NCBI RefSeq assembly: GCF_002019695.1
Contig: NZ_MTIV01000022.1
Span: forward strand, 170,851 to 234,850
From: Evansella clarkii
Lineage (GTDB): Bacteria > Bacillota > Bacilli > Bacillales > Salisediminibacteriaceae
Direction of reading: 5' to 3'
Length of the DNA: 64,000 nucleotides
The translations under genes and the position numbers were made by a program. The first letter of the stretch is position 1. Each line of letters starts with the position of its first letter. This document shows positions 44,764-52,962 of this stretch, piece after piece. Under the pieces are notes generated by a model that was not told where the DNA came from, searched no databases, and saw nothing but the letters and a program-made list of their open reading frames with translations.

Positions 44764-44773
44764 ATGGACGAAA

Positions 44774-44813
44774 AAAAACACGCCATTGACTACATCAATG
44801 AGCGTGTTTCTCT
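44774..44813. terminator. Bidirectional terminator (abrB-like and 44795 genes)
   Basis: Stem AAACACGC / GCGTGTTT with an inner CATTGA/TCAATG stem, A-run on the left. It overlaps the stop codon of the leftward gene at 44795. Confidence 0.85.
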
Positions 44814-45151
44814 TTGTTCTTGAATAGCGAAAATAACGGCTTCGGGTTCGTGATAAACCGACCCCAAATGAATTTTATCCAAACAATAAATACATATATA
44901 GCAAGCACCATCATCGTGACACTGGTAAGAAGCCACACCATAGTATCTATCCCCCCGACCGTGGCATCCGCCGGAATACCCAAATACGCAGCGATAAATA
45001 CGAACATGAGTGGAATTCCCTGCATGAACATCGACCCGCTCACCAATAAGAGGAGCGCACCGAACATTCGTGTTAGAAGGTGCTTCTTTGGTTTTGGTAG
45101 AGCTGTAGTTTCAGCGGGTTTAAGGGTTTGTACTTTCTTTGCCGTCATCAT
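44795..45151 (-). CDS. Small membrane protein with two transmembrane segments
   Basis: 118-residue protein with a basic N-terminus and two or three hydrophobic segments, near residues 28-55 (RMFGALLLLVSGSMFMQGIP and continuing) and 65-90 (VWLLTSVTMMVLAIYVFIVW), and a basic C-terminal tail. It has no recognised family. It is the last gene of the leftward run that also encodes the two VirB8-like proteins, so it may be a small membrane subunit of the mating channel. An ATTACGT-N3-ACGTAAT palindrome lies about 50 bp upstream of its start. Confidence 0.6.
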   Translation of the reverse strand: MMTAKKVQTLKPAETTALPKPKKHLLTRMFGALLLLVSGSMFMQGIPLMFVFIAAYLGIPADATVGGIDTMVWLLTSVTMMVLAIYVFIVWIKFIWGRFITNPKPLFSLFKNKEKHAH

Positions 45152-45201
45152 ATATTATCCAACTCCTTTAATAGTTAATAGTCATGTGATTGCATACTTC
45201 T

Positions 45202-45218
45202 ATTACGTAACACGTAAT
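45202..45218. promoter_or_regulatory. ATTACGT-N3-ACGTAAT palindrome (site 3 of a family)
   Basis: Perfect 7-3-7 inverted repeat ATTACGT-AAC-ACGTAAT between the 45223 and 44795 genes. Compare 35589-35605 and about 10676-10688. Probably a binding site of a dimeric regulator. Confidence 0.6.
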
Positions 45219-45222
45219 TGTT

Positions 45223-45900
45223 TTACTCCGAGTTTGAATGAAACCCTGCCCGAGCGGTTACTTCTGTGACCCAGCGCTCACCTTCACTACCCGCTGCTGT
45301 AAACTCAATAATCGCCTGGCTTCTTTCAAGCGCCTCCGTGTTTACCAGGTCATTATTTGTCTGGTGCATAAAATAGTGGACAAAAGCCACATAACGAATA
45401 CGATCACCCTCTGCAGTCATCGGTACGACAAATATGTCACCCATTGATGCTTTAATATTTTTAAAATCAATATAAGAGATTAGATCGTCTTCTGTCTCTA
45501 CCTTCGTATCAGGTGGCAGGTATGTTTCTGTGAACAAATTATCCTCTCCGAGTGATTCTATATACCGTTTTCTGGCCTCATCGTAATCGCTTCCGGATTT
45601 CCAGTTAAATGCCGGTTCGAAATAGGCTTTGGCTGCTTCGGTATCTATTTGTATCAGGTCGGGATCAAGGCCTGTCGCCTTTTTGATCGTGGATTTTTTC
45701 TCCACATCAAGATCCGCCTGCCGTTCTGCGATATTCATCTCTACGGCATGTAGTTCGTTTGCTAAGGAAGCCTGTTTTTCTTCCAGTTCTTTTTTTTCTG
45801 AAATCTGACTCCACAGAGAAAATCCAACCAGGACAAACATAACGGCTCCTCCAACCACCGAAATCAAAAGCGAGCGGTTATTTTTCATGTATTCAATCAT
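45223..45900 (-). CDS. VirB8-like bitopic membrane protein (A)
   Basis: 225 residues. One membrane segment near residues 10-30 (SLLISVVGGAVMFVLVGFSLW) is followed by a coiled coil (about 33-70) and a C-terminal domain of about 130 residues with the look of an NTF2-like fold (WKSGSDYDEARKRYIE, FVVPMTAEGDRIRYVAFVHY). This plan fits VirB8/TcpC-type T4SS subunits that sit in the membrane and face outward. No sequence motif proves it. The next upstream gene (45903) has the same architecture, and the two are only 2 bp apart, so they are probably a co-transcribed pair, perhaps from duplication. Confidence 0.6.
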   Translation of the reverse strand: MIEYMKNNRSLLISVVGGAVMFVLVGFSLWSQISEKKELEEKQASLANELHAVEMNIAERQADLDVEKKSTIKKATGLDPDLIQIDTEAAKAYFEPAFNWKSGSDYDEARKRYIESLGEDNLFTETYLPPDTKVETEDDLISYIDFKNIKASMGDIFVVPMTAEGDRIRYVAFVHYFMHQTNNDLVNTEALERSQAIIEFTAAGSEGERWVTEVTARAGFHSNSE

Positions 45901-45902
45901 AT

Positions 45903-46538
45903 CTATATTCCCCCCACATCGGCTTCGTCCCGCAACCCGTCTATTGTGTAATGGCGGTTAATGCTACTCAATCTGTGGTCGCTCACGTTATAAATAGCAT
46001 GTACTAAACCAGCAAGTTTTCCATCCTTTGTTTTCATCTTAAACACGACAGGAAAACGCTCCGTATCCTGGTACGTAATAACCGACTCCAGTTCAAGTGA
46101 CCATTCCGGATTCAATTGCCATGTCTTGATGTGGTCAGCCTCCCCGGCACCGGTAAGCTCCGTATTTTTCGCTTGAGCTTCCTCCAGCTCTGCAAAAAGC
46201 GCATCCCTTTCGTCTTCGTCTTCAGGAAGTGATTCATGCGTCTTATAAAAGGCGGTTAATACATCATCGACTTTGACCATCTCTTTACCGATCTGTGTGG
46301 CAGAAACGGTGCGTTGTTCCATTTCCTCCATGAATTCATCTGCATCGAATTCTTTTTCGAGATCCGAGCTGATCTTTTCCGAATCCGCAATCAGCTCCTT
46401 CGTTCTCTCAATAGCCGCTTCTAATTCCGCAATATCTTCCTTATGACCTGGTATGAACGATAACATGATGACCACCGCTATTCCCAGGATAACGGCAATC
46501 CAATACGTCTTTAATATATGCAGACATTTTAAAAGCAT
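45903..46538 (-). CDS. VirB8-like bitopic membrane protein (B)
   Basis: 211 residues from ATG 46538, with AGGAGG well placed upstream. An open frame up to 46658 would start inside the promoter and cross a terminator hairpin, so I reject it. The plan is a membrane segment near residues 10-30, a coiled coil to about 65, and a C-terminal domain with TWQLNPEWSLELESVITYQ and VVFKMKTKDGKLAGLVHAIY strands, like the next gene. It is likely a channel subunit of the VirB8 class, by architecture only. Expression is probably controlled by the operator-bearing promoter and hairpin at 46603-46685. Confidence 0.6.
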   Translation of the reverse strand: MLLKCLHILKTYWIAVILGIAVVIMLSFIPGHKEDIAELEAAIERTKELIADSEKISSDLEKEFDADEFMEEMEQRTVSATQIGKEMVKVDDVLTAFYKTHESLPEDEDERDALFAELEEAQAKNTELTGAGEADHIKTWQLNPEWSLELESVITYQDTERFPVVFKMKTKDGKLAGLVHAIYNVSDHRLSSINRHYTIDGLRDEADVGGI

Positions 46539-46602
46539 CAATTGGCCTCCTGTCCATTTATTGTTATTAATTACAAAAATGCCTATATTTTCCAGTGGTG
46601 AG

Positions 46603-46643
46603 CAAAAAAAAAAGAAGGTGTCACCAGAAGCGACACCTTTCTC
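46603..46643 (-). terminator. Terminator hairpin between promoter D and the 46538 gene
   Basis: Minus strand: AAGGTGTC-GCTTCTGGT-GACACCTT followed by ten T. It could end the upstream 46693 gene. However, promoter D lies between that gene's stop and this hairpin, so transcripts from D would meet the terminator within about 15 nt, as in attenuation. Confidence 0.85.
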
Positions 46644-46656
46644 TTCCGCTATGTCC

Positions 46657-46685
46657 ATTATACTGTACGCTCAGCGTTTTGACAA
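46657..46685 (-). promoter_or_regulatory. Promoter D with embedded operator half-sites
   Basis: Minus strand TTGTCA (46680-46685), exact 17-nt spacer, TATAAT (46657-46662). The spacer carries AAACGCTGAGCGTACAG. The right half CAGCGTTTT (46672-46680, plus-strand reading) matches the consensus fully and the left half matches 6 of 9. Confidence 0.7.
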
Positions 46686-46692
46686 GTTTTTA

Positions 46693-49101
46693 TTAAAGTC
46701 TTTCCTGCACCCAACGCGGTTCAGCATCTATTGGTTTGAAGAACTCCCAGTTGTTGTCCTCATAGCGATCTTTCGTTATGACACGCCAGCTCCAGGAATA
46801 GCTCATACCGCCATTTCTACCGGAAACACCGCGGATATTCTGCTCATTTATCAAAATATCTCCATTGGCAAATACATGCTGAACGATTCCGGCGTGACCA
46901 TATACACTGGTCGTCGCATCACTAAATACCGCGCCGGCTGTCGGATAACTCACCGTTTGTTCCCCGTAATGATTAGCCCATAACTCGGCGAGGACTCCCC
47001 CGTCTCCAAATGGTCGTGTAGTACCCCGGCCGTTTTTATTCCAATCGGGATACAGCTGCATGAAATAACTGTGAGCAAGCGCCGCACATTGATCGGCAAT
47101 AATACCGTTCGCCCATCCGGACTCATTCCCCCATGCAAGCCCTGCATCTTCCGGATTCTTTGCGAACTCCTCTAACGAAGACGGCAGAGTTTCCCTTGAC
47201 CACGGAACGAGTGTAAGATCAGATGGTACCTCTCCCGTTCCATCTGCGGCCTGGTTTCGGTAGTGAGCTAAGATTGGATCGCCACACCCATCATCTTGAT
47301 GGTATGCCGCTGCGGCATTATTACCTTGAGAGCGGTTGACGTTTATCCCGCTTAGAATACTCTCCGCATAGTCTGTATCTGCTGTTGCGCGCTCTAATAC
47401 AAACAGGAAATCGATGGCACTACCCTGGCGGTTACTAAGAGACGCGTTCGGTGATGAAAGGCCGATCCAGGAGTTCATAAATCGTTCTGTTTCACTATCC
47501 ACGGTCCCGCCATCATCAGTTAAGAAGTCTGTTAATTGATTCTGGCGGTACGACTCATCCCCATCTAACATAAAGCGTACTTGTGTATCAAATTCGTACC
47601 AGTTAACATCGTGATCTTCCGCATATTCAATGAGGAGGCGGTTCCGGCCGTTCGTCCACTGCGCAAGCCCAATTCCAGCATACTCAATCGCTGGAAAATC
47701 GGCAGCGTAGGACGAATTTATCGCTGAAATCTTGAAATCGTTTTGGATAGCGGCCTGCTTGCGCTCCCCAATGATGAACTCCTCATTCGTAATCGTCTCG
47801 ACAGCTGTCGGGTCGAGGGAACTCTCGTATTTCAAGTTTCCGAGTACCGCTGCCGTCTGCTCTTTCGAACCGCCAAGCTCTGAATACACCGACCAGAGTT
47901 TCACGGCGTTATCCTCCCTGATGGCGTCAATATCCCCCGATTCGAGATATTCTTGAGATGCTTCCGATACGGCCGTCCATTCTGGTTGGCAGTCAGCCAT
48001 AGCCTCGTCAATTTTCTTCAACTCCTGGTTGATTCCGTACATAACTGTACCAAAGCCGATAATGAACATCATCGCGGCACCTATGGCTATGCCTTGTCCG
48101 ATACCTAACCCCACGCCAAGAAGACCTGAAAAGAGAGAACCGACGGCTCCAAATATCGAACTAAAGAGCCCGGCGATTTTCCCAAGGACGGCAAGCGCAA
48201 CCCCTTTAATCATTTTAAGTGCTTGTATCGCAAGCATACCCATTAGTCCGAGCTTAGCTGCACCACTGGCAATACTGGCACCCGCAATTATTTTTGTCCC
48301 CTTGATTCCCGCGTCGACACCCTTGTCCATCGCTTGTTCTGCTTTGTCTGTGATGTCCTCTTTATCTCTACCCGCGTTCTTTTTAGCTTTGTTGAAATCT
48401 TTTAATGCTCTGCGGGCACTGTTGAATGCATTGAGCCCTGGAGTTGCATCCATCGCAGCATCCGCCGCCTGGTGTTCAAGTTGATCTTTCAACCCTTTGT
48501 CACTATAATCTATTCCCGTAGCATTGGAAGAAGCATCTTTCGCCTGATCCCCCAGTTTTTTGGAACTTCCTTGTGAATCTCCGCCAGCCTCCTTGGAATC
48601 CTTTCCGGAATCCCCTTTATCTTTGTTGTCTGCATCATCCTTTTTCCCGTTATCGTCTTTATCATCTTTATTTTTACTATCACCTTTGTTCTCTTTATCG
48701 TCTTTATTCTCTTTACTTCCGCTATCCTTACTTTTCCCGTTATTTTCCTTATCCTTGCTGTTACCTTTACTATCTTTGCCGTCCGTACTGTTTCCGGCAT
48801 TTTTGTTTTCTTTATTGCTGGCATCCGACAATCCGGATGATGGGGCGACCCCATCATCGGAAGCATCTTTTCCAGATGTTTTTTGTGAACCATTTGGTGG
48901 TGATGAATTCGACGATCCTGGCCCGCTTCTCACCCCGTCCGCCAGGCGGGATTTCGAACCGCTATCCCCGCCGGCTCCACCCGAATCTCCCGACGGGGTA
49001 TCGGGCGAAACATCTGGTTTCGATCCCCTTGTAGAACGCCTGCGGCCAAGGTCTACCCCTTCTAGCGGCGGTATATTATTGCCGTTTTTCCCATCAATCA
49101 T
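46693..49101 (-). CDS. Bifunctional cell-wall hydrolase of the T4SS (lysozyme-like plus CHAP)
   Basis: 802-residue protein. The N-terminal 230 residues are low-complexity, rich in Lys, Asp, Ser, Gly and Asn. A hydrophobic stretch of about 90 residues (two or three membrane segments around 270-370) follows. Next comes a lysozyme-like domain of the phage tail type (AVLGNLKYESSLDP with its catalytic Glu, GLAQWTNGRNRLL). The C-terminus is a CHAP amidase/peptidase with Cys in IADQCAALAHSYF and His in YGHAGIVQHV. Gram-positive T4SSs use such two-domain enzymes (Tn916 Orf14, PrgK, TcpG types) to open peptidoglycan for the channel. I chose ATG 49101 because AAAGGAGG precedes it. The membrane segments keep it anchored at the channel base. 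Confidence 0.85.
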   Translation of the reverse strand: MIDGKNGNNIPPLEGVDLGRRRSTRGSKPDVSPDTPSGDSGGAGGDSGSKSRLADGVRSGPGSSNSSPPNGSQKTSGKDASDDGVAPSSGLSDASNKENKNAGNSTDGKDSKGNSKDKENNGKSKDSGSKENKDDKENKGDSKNKDDKDDNGKKDDADNKDKGDSGKDSKEAGGDSQGSSKKLGDQAKDASSNATGIDYSDKGLKDQLEHQAADAAMDATPGLNAFNSARRALKDFNKAKKNAGRDKEDITDKAEQAMDKGVDAGIKGTKIIAGASIASGAAKLGLMGMLAIQALKMIKGVALAVLGKIAGLFSSIFGAVGSLFSGLLGVGLGIGQGIAIGAAMMFIIGFGTVMYGINQELKKIDEAMADCQPEWTAVSEASQEYLESGDIDAIREDNAVKLWSVYSELGGSKEQTAAVLGNLKYESSLDPTAVETITNEEFIIGERKQAAIQNDFKISAINSSYAADFPAIEYAGIGLAQWTNGRNRLLIEYAEDHDVNWYEFDTQVRFMLDGDESYRQNQLTDFLTDDGGTVDSETERFMNSWIGLSSPNASLSNRQGSAIDFLFVLERATADTDYAESILSGINVNRSQGNNAAAAYHQDDGCGDPILAHYRNQAADGTGEVPSDLTLVPWSRETLPSSLEEFAKNPEDAGLAWGNESGWANGIIADQCAALAHSYFMQLYPDWNKNGRGTTRPFGDGGVLAELWANHYGEQTVSYPTAGAVFSDATTSVYGHAGIVQHVFANGDILINEQNIRGVSGRNGGMSYSWSWRVITKDRYEDNNWEFFKPIDAEPRWVQERL

Positions 49102-49193
49102 ATTGCATTCCTCCTTTGCATTTACCTGTGAAACTGGAATGTATGAAGTAGTGAAACTTTGAATCTTGAAATCTACATGAAAGAAAGACAAAA

Positions 49194-49228
49194 GGGTCCC
49201 GTCACAGCTAATAGTGGAAGGGACCCTG
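49194..49228 (-). terminator. Terminator after the 49239 gene
   Basis: Stem AGGGTCCC / GGGACCCT followed on the minus strand by TTTTG, 11 bp beyond the stop codon. Confidence 0.88.
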
Positions 49229-49238
49229 CTTCGCAAGA

Positions 49239-50570
49239 TTAATAGAATATCACAGCGTCTTCATCCGATTGAATGGAATATGAGGACGCCTGAGACTGGA
49301 TATCGGCATCCAGAACGAGTAATTGACGCATCAGATCCCGCTGTAATTTCGACTTGGTATTGAGATACGTGCGCCATGTCGCTTGTAAAGACTCCACGGA
49401 ATCCTTCGCAGCTACCTGAGCAGACGGGCTTGAACCGGTTGACACTGTTGTTAAATCCAGCACGGAGCCATCCTCATGATTCAGTGTTTGAACGCGATCC
49501 ACCTGCTCGGACCTGCCATCCCTGTCCTTCGTGTCTTCTGCGGCTTCCTTCATATAGGTGTCAAAGGATGACAAATCACTCATAACCTGGTTGATGTAAC
49601 CATCCCGAATGGATGTAGTCGAATAATCAAGGACGTGCGCACCAGCCACGTTCTGAGCGGCTACAAATACACCTTCGTCATCGATGTAATCTCCACCGAC
49701 GAACCACGGCGTTTCCGGAGGTTCATAACCACCGGCAATCAGGCGGTTCGTATATTCCTGCCCACGGTTAAGTAATTGTGCGAGCCCCTCGGTCTCTTTA
49801 GCGATATTTTCACGAATTTCTTCATCCAGCGGCTCAGCAATCAATGCCGTATATAGTGTAATCGGATCTTCCTCCCCGGTTTTCAGCCAATCAAGTGTCT
49901 CTACGTCTTCCGCGCCGGGATTGACAAACAATTTTCCCTGGTCATATTCCGCGAAGGAACCATCTGTTGAGTCGCTATCTCCGGAAGAACCAGAACCTGT
50001 CTGTGCTGACAGTTCCGTATTTGAGCGGATCGTAATATCGACCACTTCTTGCGGGATCGATCCTTCGTCCTGGAAACGGATGATGCCGTACCCGGTGGAG
50101 CCAAATAAAGAAAACGTTACATCCGGTTCATACGATAGCGAACTTCTCGCCCCCGTAATAAACAACTCATAATTGTTCGCATTCATGCTCATATTTCTCG
50201 GGTTCTGCATGCGTAAAAGAATCATCACATCCGTTTTGTCTTCATTTCCAAACACCCCTTCTACGTGCACCCTTTCATTGGACAACGAAAAGTTAAAGTC
50301 CTTGGTGTAAACGGCTTGTGCAGACACGCTCTGGGCCACATCGGTCCGGTGGTTCGCAAAAGAAAAGATTGAAAACATAAGTAGGAACGACAGGGTCACT
50401 CCGAGCATTGCCGTGAATCGCTCCATTTTATGATGGGAACCGAGTTTCAACTTATCTCTCAGTCCTTCGAACCGTTTGTTAAACGATGACTTTTCCGGCT
50501 CGTTCAACCCATCATCCTTCTCCTTGGTCTCTTTGTTATTTTTCAGACCCTTCATGTCATGTCTAGCCAT
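49239..50570 (-). CDS. Membrane-anchored T4SS-associated protein
   Basis: 443 residues from ATG 50570 (GAGGGGGAA upstream). A charged cytoplasmic N-terminus of about 55 residues is followed by one membrane segment (FTAMLGVTLSFLLMFSIFSF) and a large outer domain of mixed strands, then helices after residue 190. No lipobox or catalytic motif. It lies upstream of the wall hydrolase gene and probably works with it in the channel. Its promoter region carries operator site E and an extended -10 TGCTATAAT. I do not recognise a VirB counterpart. It occupies the position of bitopic channel subunits in other Gram-positive systems. Confidence 0.6.
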   Translation of the reverse strand: MARHDMKGLKNNKETKEKDDGLNEPEKSSFNKRFEGLRDKLKLGSHHKMERFTAMLGVTLSFLLMFSIFSFANHRTDVAQSVSAQAVYTKDFNFSLSNERVHVEGVFGNEDKTDVMILLRMQNPRNMSMNANNYELFITGARSSLSYEPDVTFSLFGSTGYGIIRFQDEGSIPQEVVDITIRSNTELSAQTGSGSSGDSDSTDGSFAEYDQGKLFVNPGAEDVETLDWLKTGEEDPITLYTALIAEPLDEEIRENIAKETEGLAQLLNRGQEYTNRLIAGGYEPPETPWFVGGDYIDDEGVFVAAQNVAGAHVLDYSTTSIRDGYINQVMSDLSSFDTYMKEAAEDTKDRDGRSEQVDRVQTLNHEDGSVLDLTTVSTGSSPSAQVAAKDSVESLQATWRTYLNTKSKLQRDLMRQLLVLDADIQSQASSYSIQSDEDAVIFY

Positions 50571-50609
50571 ATGTGAATTCCCCCTCCCTCTTCCAATTAA
50601 AATTTGTTT

Positions 50610-50657
50610 ATAACACTGTGCTGTCAATGTTTTCACAGATAACTAAGACCAATTATA
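50610..50657 (-). promoter_or_regulatory. Promoter with operator site E
   Basis: Minus strand TGCTATAAT (TATAAT 50652-50657), then ATAACACTG-TGCTGT-CAATGTTTT at 50610-50633 (plus-strand reading), 17 of 18 conserved positions of the 9-6-9 palindrome. Confidence 0.68.
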
Positions 50658-50727
50658 GCATAAATTTACTGGAATATATAGGAAATAATTGAAGTTCCTT
50701 CCTGTTGTACGGAACATTTGTGCCACA

Positions 50728-50760
50728 AAAAAAAAGAAGGTGTGAAGACACCCTCTCTTT
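50728..50760 (-). terminator. Terminator-like hairpin upstream of the 49239 operon
   Basis: Minus strand GGTGT-CTTC-ACACC followed by TTCTTTTTTTTT. It would end leftward transcripts coming from the IS110 side. Confidence 0.75.
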
Positions 50761-50810
50761 TCTTACCTTTAGTCAACGCATTTTTGTTAATTTCTTTTAC
50801 ATTTCATTTT

Positions 50811-50850
50811 TGGGTGTAGGAGGAAGGGGGACCCCGTCCTCCTACACCCA
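50811..50850. repeat. 14-bp perfect hairpin near the IS110 element
   Basis: TGGGTGTAGGAGGA (50811-50824) and TCCTCCTACACCCA (50837-50850) with further GGGG/CCCC pairing in the loop. It has no long T-run on either side. It lies 78 bp beyond the transposase stop, near the expected right end of the IS element. Confidence 0.65.
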
Positions 50851-50927
50851 AGTTTTTGTATCACAAAAAGACCTTACGCTTTCCTGTTTTTCGAAAGGTC
50901 AATGTGCTATAGTTGAATCAAACTTCG

Positions 50928-52175
50928 TTACGATCTTTGAGCTGGTAGTGCGGACTCATAATCGTACAATATGCCGTGTGTGATAAGTTGAAACGTCACT
51001 TTCAGGAACTTATTCATACACGCCACAACAGCGACCTTATGAGGCTTACTCTGAGGTTGCTTTTTTAATTTGTAATAATAGTCCACGAAGTGATTAGGTT
51101 TTCCTTTTGCCATAAGCATTGAACAAATCATAAAAAATAAAATTTTCCGCAGCTTCTTATTACCTCTTTTATTTATTCGATCACGATATTGCATATTACC
51201 GGATTGATAGCGCATGATATCAATGCCCGCGTAAGCGTTTAACTGTTTGGCGTTTTTAAAACGGCGGATATCCCCTAGTTCGCCAATCAGTCGACACGCT
51301 GTTGAATCTCCGATTCCTGGAAATGAACGCAAGACCTTATATTCTTTTCTCCCTTCTGAGATAGTTACCATTTGTTTGACGAGCTGAACCTTTTTCTCCA
51401 TCAAATCCGCAATACGTCGAGCATAATCCCTTGCTTGATCACAACGAATGTCCGACGGATCAATAGCTGGATACGAATTTTCGGCAGCTTTCAATAATAC
51501 AATGGCTTTCTCCTCTGCGCGTTTTAAAGATAAATTCTTTCGGGTGTTCTCTTTCAAACGGTTTTTAATAATCGTTTTTGAAAGTGCTCGTAATTGTGCC
51601 GAATGGGGATAGAGCTGTACGAGATTTAAAAATAACGCGGAACTTGGTGTAATGAGCTGTTCCAATTCCGGAAATGATAGATGTAAAATCGCATGCATTC
51701 TACTGCGTAAGAGGATCATCTCTTCATCAATTTCATCATAGTAACGTGTAATCGCCCGCATTTGTTCAAAGTAGTCATCTTGTTGGTATGTCGCTTCGCG
51801 AGCCATACTAAAGTGTGTTTTCGCAAGCTCGTGGGCATCGCTAATATCTGTTTTATGACGACGCATCTTAGCCATTTGTAAATTCGCTTCCAATGGATTC
51901 ATACGGCAGTATGTATGGCCTTTAGTCGCCAGGAACTTTTCCAGTGGTTTTGAGTAAATACCTGTTGCTTCAAACACAATTTCGGGGGCTTGTTTATCCA
52001 AAACCGTCATTTCTTCAATTCTGTGATGAAGCCGTTCAAAATCAATCCGAGTATGAGTTAATTCCCCTTCCAATTCACATTGTTTATACCGGTCATAAAT
52101 AGCAAAAGTACTTTTTCCTTTACTGACATCAAGTGCGATGACATGCTTCAAACGAACCTTCTCCTTTTTAGCCAA
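50928..52175 (-). CDS. IS110-family transposase (DEDD type)
   Basis: 415-residue transposase. The N-terminal RuvC-like DEDD domain starts with IALDVSKGKSTFAIYD, continues with IVFEATGIYSKPLEKFL, and holds RHKTDISDAHELAK. The C-terminal Transposase_20 domain includes LRSFPGIGDSTACRLIGELG, the catalytic serine region. It appears full length without frameshift. IS110 enzymes recombine DNA using a bridge RNA encoded in the element's noncoding end, and the 52176-52330 segment is the natural place for it here. The start has AAGGAGAAGG upstream. Confidence 0.94.
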   Translation of the reverse strand: MAKKEKVRLKHVIALDVSKGKSTFAIYDRYKQCELEGELTHTRIDFERLHHRIEEMTVLDKQAPEIVFEATGIYSKPLEKFLATKGHTYCRMNPLEANLQMAKMRRHKTDISDAHELAKTHFSMAREATYQQDDYFEQMRAITRYYDEIDEEMILLRSRMHAILHLSFPELEQLITPSSALFLNLVQLYPHSAQLRALSKTIIKNRLKENTRKNLSLKRAEEKAIVLLKAAENSYPAIDPSDIRCDQARDYARRIADLMEKKVQLVKQMVTISEGRKEYKVLRSFPGIGDSTACRLIGELGDIRRFKNAKQLNAYAGIDIMRYQSGNMQYRDRINKRGNKKLRKILFFMICSMLMAKGKPNHFVDYYYKLKKQPQSKPHKVAVVACMNKFLKVTFQLITHGILYDYESALPAQRS

Positions 52176-52330
52176 TCATAGAAGTCTTCACAGCGCCTTA
52201 TTGATTCCATTTTCTTATACACGATCTCTTGGACCCAACATACTAAACTGATTCAAACAAGGGTGTGAAGTTGGCCGGTTTTTTGATACGGACTCTTATC
52301 TTGGTCCCAGAGGGTGTTCGGCCTTTCTTC
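52176..52330 (-). ncRNA. Candidate bridge RNA region of the IS110 element
   Basis: About 155 nt of noncoding DNA directly upstream of the transposase, where IS110 elements of the IS621 type encode their bridge RNA. Minus-strand segments can pair locally (for example AAAGGCCG with CCGGCC), suggesting structure. Loop guides cannot be assigned without the exact element ends. Confidence 0.4.
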
Positions 52331-52340
52331 ACTTCTACTA

Positions 52341-52384
52341 TAAAAAAATAGTAGCACAGACCATGGCCTTGGTCTGTGCTACTA
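52341..52384 (-). terminator. Terminator after the VirB2-like gene
   Basis: 13-bp stem AGTAGCACAGACC / GGTCTGTGCTACT, followed on the minus strand by ATTTTTTTA. It ends the leftward channel operon just before the IS element. Confidence 0.92.
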
Positions 52385-52415
52385 ATGTTAGTATGTTTTT
52401 CTTGATTCCCGTTGT

Positions 52416-52772
52416 TTAAGGCAGGAACGTTTTCGCGAAATGGAACAGCGTGATCGTTTGCCCACCTAAATCTTCGATCGTACGACGTCCACCGCCTGCG
52501 ATGTCCTGTACGAATTGGAAACCGGTTGTCATGGACAATGTCCCTCCGACAAGTAATAGAATGATTGCAACAGCCCAGTTCGTCTGCTTTTTACCTTGAG
52601 ACATTAGACCCGAAGTGATCTGCCAAATGGCGTACCCTACTGCGACTATACCAAGGATCATTACGGCTAGGGAGATCCACTCCCCCAGTGTTGAAAACGA
52701 GTTTTCCAAGAAGTTCCGCAGATCCCATCCACCGCTACCTGCCAGTGGCTCAATAGTGCTAAAACTAAACAT
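52416..52772 (-). CDS. Small two-TM protein, VirB2/TcpD-like
   Basis: 118 residues with two membrane segments (WISLAVMILGIVAVGYAIW near 33-52 and WAVAIILLLVGGTLSMTTGF near 67-88) separated by a short basic loop (SQGKKQTN). The first 30 residues are short and polar, with no cleavable signal peptide. Size and layout match the VirB2/TrbC-like small subunits of Gram-positive conjugation systems. It lies directly downstream of the VirB6-like gene, as expected in such an operon. A promoter TTGTTT-17-TATAAT (minus) is placed upstream. The assignment rests on architecture and context. Confidence 0.65.
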   Translation of the reverse strand: MFSFSTIEPLAGSGGWDLRNFLENSFSTLGEWISLAVMILGIVAVGYAIWQITSGLMSQGKKQTNWAVAIILLLVGGTLSMTTGFQFVQDIAGGGRRTIEDLGGQTITLFHFAKTFLP

Positions 52773-52962
52773 GAACGTTTTCCCCCTTTATCTGTGAGCG
52801 AATCCGGTTAAAGTTCTACCAAACCACTGACTGCTCAGCAATTTAAATTATGGAATTATTATATCACACGCTTTATGTCAAAACAATACATATTATACAA
52901 AATTTGGTAAACAATGTGCAAAATGTAAACATTCAATCAACCTACCCCCAGAAGGGGAGGGG

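Larger units (their letters stand above)
50860..52330 (-). mobile_element. IS110-family insertion sequence (approximate limits)
   Basis: Contains one intact transposase gene (50928-52175) and about 150 bp of upstream noncoding DNA. IS110 elements lack inverted repeats and usually make no target duplication, so the ends cannot be fixed by eye. The limits given are the gaps between the transposase and the nearest plasmid hairpins. It separates the 49239 gene from the VirB2-like gene and so splits the transfer operon. Confidence 0.55.

Noticed and set aside
46539..46658. Extended N-terminus of the 45903 gene
   Set aside because: It would translate through a terminator hairpin and begin in the promoter. 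ATG 46538 has a proper ribosome binding site.
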